Below are positions 59,875 to 64,000 of a stretch of 64,000 nt of DNA, piece after piece. The position numbers were made by a program, and so were the translations under genes. The first letter of the stretch is position 1; the number at the start of each line of letters is the position of its first letter. Below the pieces are notes generated by a model. That model worked only from the letters and a program-made list of their open reading frames with translations, did no database searches and was not told the DNA's origin. Where the stretch lies: the NCBI GenBank assembly GCA_003650125.1, contig QNFX01000003.1, positions 27,078-91,077 on the forward strand. The letters run 5' to 3'. This DNA comes from Campylobacterota bacterium. Its GTDB lineage: Bacteria; Bdellovibrionota; Bacteriovoracia; Bacteriovoracales; Bacteriovoracaceae.

Positions 59875-61101
59875 CTACATTATTTTTAATGATTTGCTAG
59901 GTGAAATCTTAAGCAATTGCCAAATAGGATAAAAACTAATGAGAATTGTGAAAAGGATTAACCCAAGGGGATAAATTATAAATTGCTTAAGAGAAAAGAC
60001 CATATAGATGGGCTCTCGTAGAGGCACGCTAGCATAGGTAACCCCACCATAATCAACTCCATAATAGGCCAACATCCCACCGAAGATAAACGTTAAAATA
60101 CTGCCCATTATAATACTTCCAATCGCCAAAGCGATGGATTCAGTAATGATAATGGTAAAAAGAACTTTTTTTCTAGTTCCAATGGCCTGAAGAACTCCAA
60201 ATTCAAATTTTCTTTCATAAAGTGCCATATATAAAGTATTTATCACCGTAGCGCCTACTAAGATTGCGAGAAATACTGCAAGAAATGCCATGGAGATATC
60301 AGTTAATTCAAGGGCCGAATTTAAGGCGGGCATGAGCTCTTTCCAGGTTTCAAAATAGTACGCATCTTTTGGGAATTTCTTTTTATATTCCTCAAAAAGA
60401 ACAGGTAAATTACTAAGATCATTAAATTTGAGCGCAAATTCATGAATACAGTTCTGACAACCTAACATCTCTTGGGCCCTGCTCAAATTTATGAAGGCCA
60501 TATGATTATCAAAGGTACTAGAGCCGTATGAAAAAATACCCTTAATACGAAATAGTTCTTGGGATAAGTCTCCACCACCTATAGGAGAGAGAGTAAGTAC
60601 CACTTTATCCCCTATATCAACTTTAAGTTTATTTGCTAATTTCTTACCAATTAAAATATAAGATTTATCATTTTTTTCAAGATAATCTCCCACGGTAGTG
60701 AAAGTTTTAATCCTAGATAAAATGCTTTCATACCTTGGTTTTATTCCAACTAATGAAATTTGCTCTGAACCTTGGGCGGAGGCAATAAGGGCCGAAGAGA
60801 TGGCCCGAGGAGAGAACCCTTCCAACTTGGTGTCAGAGGAGAGTCTTTTTTCTATTTTCCCCGGGTTCTCGATAACGTACTTTACTTTATTTGTTTTTAA
60901 AAATTTTTTGTGATGAATTTGTCCGTGTCCTAAATAATCATCTGTTACAGATCTGATCATGTAGCTTTTCATTCCTAAAATAAAACCATCAGCAATAATT
61001 AATGACATGAGACCGATGCCAATCGCGAGAGAGGTTAGGAATGTTCTTCTCTTATTTCGAAAAACATTTCTTATTCCAAGTTTTATTAGGATCAGATTCA
61101 T
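59875..61101 (-). CDS. FtsX-like ABC permease (LolC/E-like), second copy
   Basis: This 408-residue inner-membrane protein has an N-terminal helix after NVFRNKRRTFLTSLAIGIG, a large periplasmic MacB-type domain, and three C-terminal helices of the FtsX core (MAFLAVFLAILVGATVINTL, FGVLQAIGTRKKVL, and the last near IIYPLGLILFTILI). These permeases move lipoproteins or other substrates from the inner membrane towards the outer membrane using the linked ATPase. It is adjacent, without overlap, to its paralogue; the pair may form a heterodimer like LolCE. Confidence 0.88.
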   Translation of the reverse strand: MNLILIKLGIRNVFRNKRRTFLTSLAIGIGLMSLIIADGFILGMKSYMIRSVTDDYLGHGQIHHKKFLKTNKVKYVIENPGKIEKRLSSDTKLEGFSPRAISSALIASAQGSEQISLVGIKPRYESILSRIKTFTTVGDYLEKNDKSYILIGKKLANKLKVDIGDKVVLTLSPIGGGDLSQELFRIKGIFSYGSSTFDNHMAFINLSRAQEMLGCQNCIHEFALKFNDLSNLPVLFEEYKKKFPKDAYYFETWKELMPALNSALELTDISMAFLAVFLAILVGATVINTLYMALYERKFEFGVLQAIGTRKKVLFTIIITESIALAIGSIIMGSILTFIFGGMLAYYGVDYGGVTYASVPLREPIYMVFSLKQFIIYPLGLILFTILISFYPIWQLLKISPSKSLKIM

Positions 61102-62304
61102 TTAATTTGCCCTCATTGCCTCAATAGGAGTTACTCTCGCGGCCATAATCGCGGGATAGAGTGCTACTAAAAGAGTGCTAAAAAGGATAATAGCGGTTGG
61201 AATAATAAAGGCCATTGGATCAAGGGTGGTTAGAAGTTCTTCAAAAACAATACCGCCAAATTCAATCTTATCAAATTTTATACCATTAATCGAAAAGTGC
61301 CAGTTAATAAAATAGGAAGAAATAAGTCCTCCGAATATTCCAAAGAAACATAGAAGCATTGATTCTATTATTATTTGCCAGAATATATTTTTAGGGCCTG
61401 TCCCTATGGCCTTTAAGATACCAAATTCTCTTTTTCTTTCTAAAAAAGACATTAAGATGGTATTTAAAACTCCAATAGCGACTACAATTCCCAGTATGAT
61501 GTATAAAATAACATTTCCCTTCTTATCTGCCTGCATTCCTTTATAAAATTCTTTTTCTACTTCAAACCAAGGTGCCACGGTGACTTTTTTAGGAACATCA
61601 TTTTTAAAAACTTCTGCTATCATTTTACTCTTTTCATAATTATCAAGGAGTATAACTAATTTATGTGCCCGTCCTTCCAGGGCCAAAAACTCACTGGCAG
61701 ATTTTAAATCCATATAGATTTGGAAATTATCAAAGGCACTTTCTTTTAAAATTGCTGATACTGTGAAGTAATCGTTACTAATAGAGCCATCGGCGCCTTG
61801 GGCAATAATGGCAATTTTTGAACCCAGTTTTACTTCCAGGATACTTGCTATATTTTTACCTACTAAAATTTCAAATGAGCCAGCAGACTTAAACCACCTA
61901 CCTTGGTCGATCCTATCTTCTAAGGTAGAGACTTCCTTTTCTTTGTTAATATCTACTGCTGTGATAGATGCCCCTACAGAAGTCTCTTTAAAGGATAAAA
62001 GACCACCACTTAAAATTCGAGGGGCCACACCAACGACAGATTTATGTTGTTTTAATTTGTCTATAAGGTCTTTTGTATTATTTATAGTCTTGTAGAGATT
62101 GGGTACATCAATAAAATTTTCTTTATAGATTTGAATATGACCTGTTTTTGCTTTGGCAAAGGACTGTATGATTATTCCATAACCGCCCTCTGATAGAGCA
62201 ACAGAAAAAGACATTAGAGTAAAACCAAGTATCATCATGAAAACCGTTAGAAAGGTTCTTCGTTTTTGACGAAATAGGTTGCGAAAGGAAATTTTAAAAA
62301 GCAC
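61102..62304 (-). CDS. FtsX-like ABC permease (LolC/E-like), first copy
   Basis: This 400-residue paralogue of the next gene has the same layout: NLFRQKRRTFLTVFMMILG at the N-terminus, a periplasmic domain, and the FtsX core with VILYIILGIVVAIGVLNTIL, REFGILKAIGTGPKNIF and a final TPIEAMRAN motif typical of LolE/MacB. The two differ enough to suggest separate roles in a heterodimer. It follows the LolA-like gene by one base, so the operon order is LolA-like, permease, permease, ATPase, barrel. Confidence 0.88.
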   Translation of the reverse strand: MLFKISFRNLFRQKRRTFLTVFMMILGFTLMSFSVALSEGGYGIIIQSFAKAKTGHIQIYKENFIDVPNLYKTINNTKDLIDKLKQHKSVVGVAPRILSGGLLSFKETSVGASITAVDINKEKEVSTLEDRIDQGRWFKSAGSFEILVGKNIASILEVKLGSKIAIIAQGADGSISNDYFTVSAILKESAFDNFQIYMDLKSASEFLALEGRAHKLVILLDNYEKSKMIAEVFKNDVPKKVTVAPWFEVEKEFYKGMQADKKGNVILYIILGIVVAIGVLNTILMSFLERKREFGILKAIGTGPKNIFWQIIIESMLLCFFGIFGGLISSYFINWHFSINGIKFDKIEFGGIVFEELLTTLDPMAFIIPTAIILFSTLLVALYPAIMAARVTPIEAMRAN

Positions 62305-62305
62305 T

Positions 62306-63028
62306 CTATTTCCTTTTTTGCAGGTTTTTTCTGCTAAAGATACTTTCTTTAACTTTTGCTTTGAAACTTAAATACTTATAGCGAACTACGGTTTTATGGC
62401 CATCTTTATTTAAAGGAATTAATTCCATCACCATGGGAATACTTTTGCCATCGATGATTTGTCTCTCTTTAAACTCCATTTTTCTGATTTTTTTATCTTT
62501 TTCATCAAAGTAGAAGACCTTGGTAGGAAGTTCAGTCTTTTTATCCATCTCAACTTCGATTTTGCCCCAAACTGTAACCACATCTTCATTAGGAATTAAG
62601 GTGATAAGGTAGTGGTCACCTTTGTCAGAATAAGATGCCTTATAATCTCGACTGTAGCGATACTCTCTAACTAAATCATCATTAGTGAAATCACTACCCA
62701 TCCAGGAGGCCATCATCATGGAGGAGGGAACCTTTATAATTTTGTTAATTTTGGGGAAGTAGTTCCACATCTCATTTTTTATTTTTAAGGTGGCAACCCC
62801 GGCATCTTTTTTAGGAGAGAGAATTTTAATGAAGGTTTTATCTGTCCCTTTAGACCAAGAATCCATTTCCATGGCCCTCTCCCAATGAGGTGTCACTACC
62901 TTCATCTCCATCTTTGCAAAGCTCTGCTTACTTCGATAAAGGTCATCAACCTTTGTTAAGAGAGCTTTTAAGTCGATGGCATGGGCCTTAAAAGAAATTA
63001 GGAGAAGAGAAAAAAGTAATATTTTCAT
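62306..63028 (-). CDS. LolA-like periplasmic carrier (outer-membrane lipoprotein-sorting family)
   Basis: This is a 240-residue protein after ATG 63028, which opens a clean signal peptide (MKILLFSLLLISFKAHA); a GTG frame reaches 63046. The mature part shows the pattern of the LolA-like family (PF17131 type): KMEMKVVTPHWERAMEMDSW, IKILSPKKDAGVATLKIKNEMWNYFPKINK, and SSMMMASWMGSDFTNDDLVREY. These are half-open beta-barrel carriers for acyl chains. Together with the permeases and barrel it would take a lipid or lipoprotein from the inner to the outer membrane. Confidence 0.85.
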   Translation of the reverse strand: MKILLFSLLLISFKAHAIDLKALLTKVDDLYRSKQSFAKMEMKVVTPHWERAMEMDSWSKGTDKTFIKILSPKKDAGVATLKIKNEMWNYFPKINKIIKVPSSMMMASWMGSDFTNDDLVREYRYSRDYKASYSDKGDHYLITLIPNEDVVTVWGKIEVEMDKKTELPTKVFYFDEKDKKIRKMEFKERQIIDGKSIPMVMELIPLNKDGHKTVVRYKYLSFKAKVKESIFSRKNLQKRK

Positions 63029-63149
63029 AGATATTAAAAGTACCACTGTGGAGATAATACGTGAAATAAGGTTCGTTTATTTTGCGAAGCAATGTAACTG
63101 AAGAGCTTTTACAATAGGTCGAATCGTTTAGTCAGGTATATGTGTTCTA

Positions 63150-63178
63150 TTGTTAATTATCCTTAGTAAAACTACAAT
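63150..63178 (+). promoter_or_regulatory. Promoter for the transglutaminase gene
   Basis: TTGTTA (63150-63155) and TACAAT (63173-63178) are 17 bases apart, about 35 bases before the ATG at 63213. Confidence 0.6.
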
Positions 63179-63212
63179 AATATAAAAACAGAATAACTTT
63201 TCGGGAGTTACT

Positions 63213-64000
63213 ATGGAGCGTCTTAGGCGAAGTATAATTTTTGTAATATTAGCTATTTTATCAATTCAACTTACTTATGCCAGCTATCAGTGGAGTAGAC
63301 AAGATGATCCTAGTCTTCTTATTTCAGGATATGAAAAAAAAATGAGCGCTCTACCTAAAGGTGGAAAGCTGAATAAAAAACCTTGGAGTGGTGACTACTG
63401 GGCCACTTATCGTGGAGGTATAAGTTATAGGTGGCTTCATAAAACTAATAAGGTTAAATACAAATTTGAAGATCCTTCAAAGTTAACTCAAAACCAAATA
63501 AGAGGATTATCCCCAGCAGAAAAGTTTGATTTATATAAGGGGGACTCCAATTGGACTCTGACTAAACTTGAAAGAGATCGAACTCAGGTGATGAGCAATA
63601 AAAAAATTGAGAGATGGTGGGGACTTTGTCATGCTTGGGCACCAGCAACGATTTTATATGATTCACCAAATATGATTCAGGTAAAAGGGAAACATGGCCA
63701 CATCATTCCCTTTTATGCATCTGATATGAAGGCACTCCTGACTTATAATCTTCATTTATTTGGTGGTCAAACCAAAACTTACTTTATGGGAAGTAGATGT
63801 AACGTTAGCCTTCCTTGGTATCTGAAACTTCTAACTTTGGATCTTTTGTCTGAGGATCAGTATTTAAGTATGGTTCGTGATGAAAATTGTAATGACATGG
63901 ACCCTGGAGCAGTTCATCTTGCATTTTCTAATCTACTGGGACTAAAAAAACTTGGGTTTGTAATGGATAAAACTCGAGGTAGTGAAATATGGAATCAAGG
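63213..64000 (+). CDS. Secreted transglutaminase, GP42/elicitor family (3' end outside window)
   Basis: The frame opens at ATG 63213 (GGGAG 5 bases before) and runs off the window after 262 codons. It has a signal peptide (RRSIIFVILAILSIQLTYA). The mature part follows the TGase_elicitor (PF16683) pattern: WWGLCHAWAPATILYD with the catalytic-type Cys139, IIPFYASDMKALL, YFMGSRCN, and DPGAVHLAFSNLLGLKKLGF with His235. It ends at EIWNQ, the start of the Pep-13 region that makes the oomycete GP42 enzyme a plant elicitor. Such enzymes cross-link glutamine and lysine side chains. Homologues are known from marine Vibrio. In a predator it may toughen or alter a surface (inference). Confidence 0.82.
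   Translation, partial: MERLRRSIIFVILAILSIQLTYASYQWSRQDDPSLLISGYEKKMSALPKGGKLNKKPWSGDYWATYRGGISYRWLHKTNKVKYKFEDPSKLTQNQIRGLSPAEKFDLYKGDSNWTLTKLERDRTQVMSNKKIERWWGLCHAWAPATILYDSPNMIQVKGKHGHIIPFYASDMKALLTYNLHLFGGQTKTYFMGSRCNVSLPWYLKLLTLDLLSEDQYLSMVRDENCNDMDPGAVHLAFSNLLGLKKLGFVMDKTRGSEIWNQ

Overview
The window looks like chromosomal DNA of a Gram-negative, low-GC (about one third G+C) bacterium. The best guess is a member of Bdellovibrionota, class Bacteriovoracia (Halobacteriovorax/Bacteriovorax-like predators). This is an inference from gene content and base composition, not from a database match. It rests on many exported proteins and lipoproteins, a Lol-like envelope module, several secreted proteases and lytic enzymes, a 1606-residue NAD-glutamate dehydrogenase and an amino-acid/TCA-centred metabolism. 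Coding density is very high. Genes mostly abut or overlap by 1-11 bases, TTG and GTG starts are common, and the tetranucleotide GGCC is strikingly frequent for such AT-rich DNA. I see no rRNA, CRISPR array, insertion sequence or prophage.

Layout. 1-4317: end of aconitase, galE, and a cysteine desulfurase/ThiI pair for tRNA 4-thiouridine. 4385-12449: tail-specific protease, two glycosyltransferases, a membrane-anchored J-domain protein, a lytic transglycosylase with LysM, and a FadL-like outer-membrane protein. 12439-17784: a 1539-residue lipoprotein and a periplasmic SRPBCC-like protein, apparently in one operon with the FadL-like gene. 17853-22653: PLP amino-acid enzyme, GMC oxidoreductase with small partner, gamma-glutamyltransferase. 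22650-29845: dppABC-like peptide uptake genes, a hidden 57-residue basic ORF, sfsA and a large metzincin-type protease. 29928-37620: pyrE, citrate synthase, ribosomal proteins bL31, bL33 and bL28, a TolQ/TolR pair, a DUF4340 protein and a subtilisin with a CUB-like tail. 37769-45779: small exported proteins, a 2OG-Fe(II) oxygenase, a radical-SAM SplB-like protein coupled to a nucleoside-phosphorylase-fold protein, an aldo/keto reductase, a GT2, tRNA-Ala(GGC), a 10-cysteine secreted miniprotein and a rhodanese lipoprotein. 46048-57221: NAD-glutamate dehydrogenase, a large exported unknown, and pstSCAB-phoU. 57222-63028: decayed remnant of a DUF1295-type gene, a CBS-pair protein, and an operon of LolA-like protein, two FtsX-like permeases, LolD-like ATPase and a beta-barrel. 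63213 to the end: a secreted transglutaminase of the oomycete-elicitor (GP42) type, cut by the window edge.

How it fits together. Uptake and breakdown of peptides and proteins (secreted proteases, Dpp-type uptake, gamma-glutamyltransferase) would feed glutamate dehydrogenase and the TCA enzymes (aconitase, citrate synthase). The envelope modules (FadL-like operon, Lol-like operon, TolQR, glycosyltransferases) suggest heavy investment in outer-membrane traffic. The most unusual items are the GP42-type transglutaminase, the FadL/giant-lipoprotein/SRPBCC operon, the Lol-like operon that ends in its own beta-barrel, the SplB-like/nucleosidase-fold pair, the fossil DUF1295 gene, and the overlapping divergent promoters around the 57-residue ORF.
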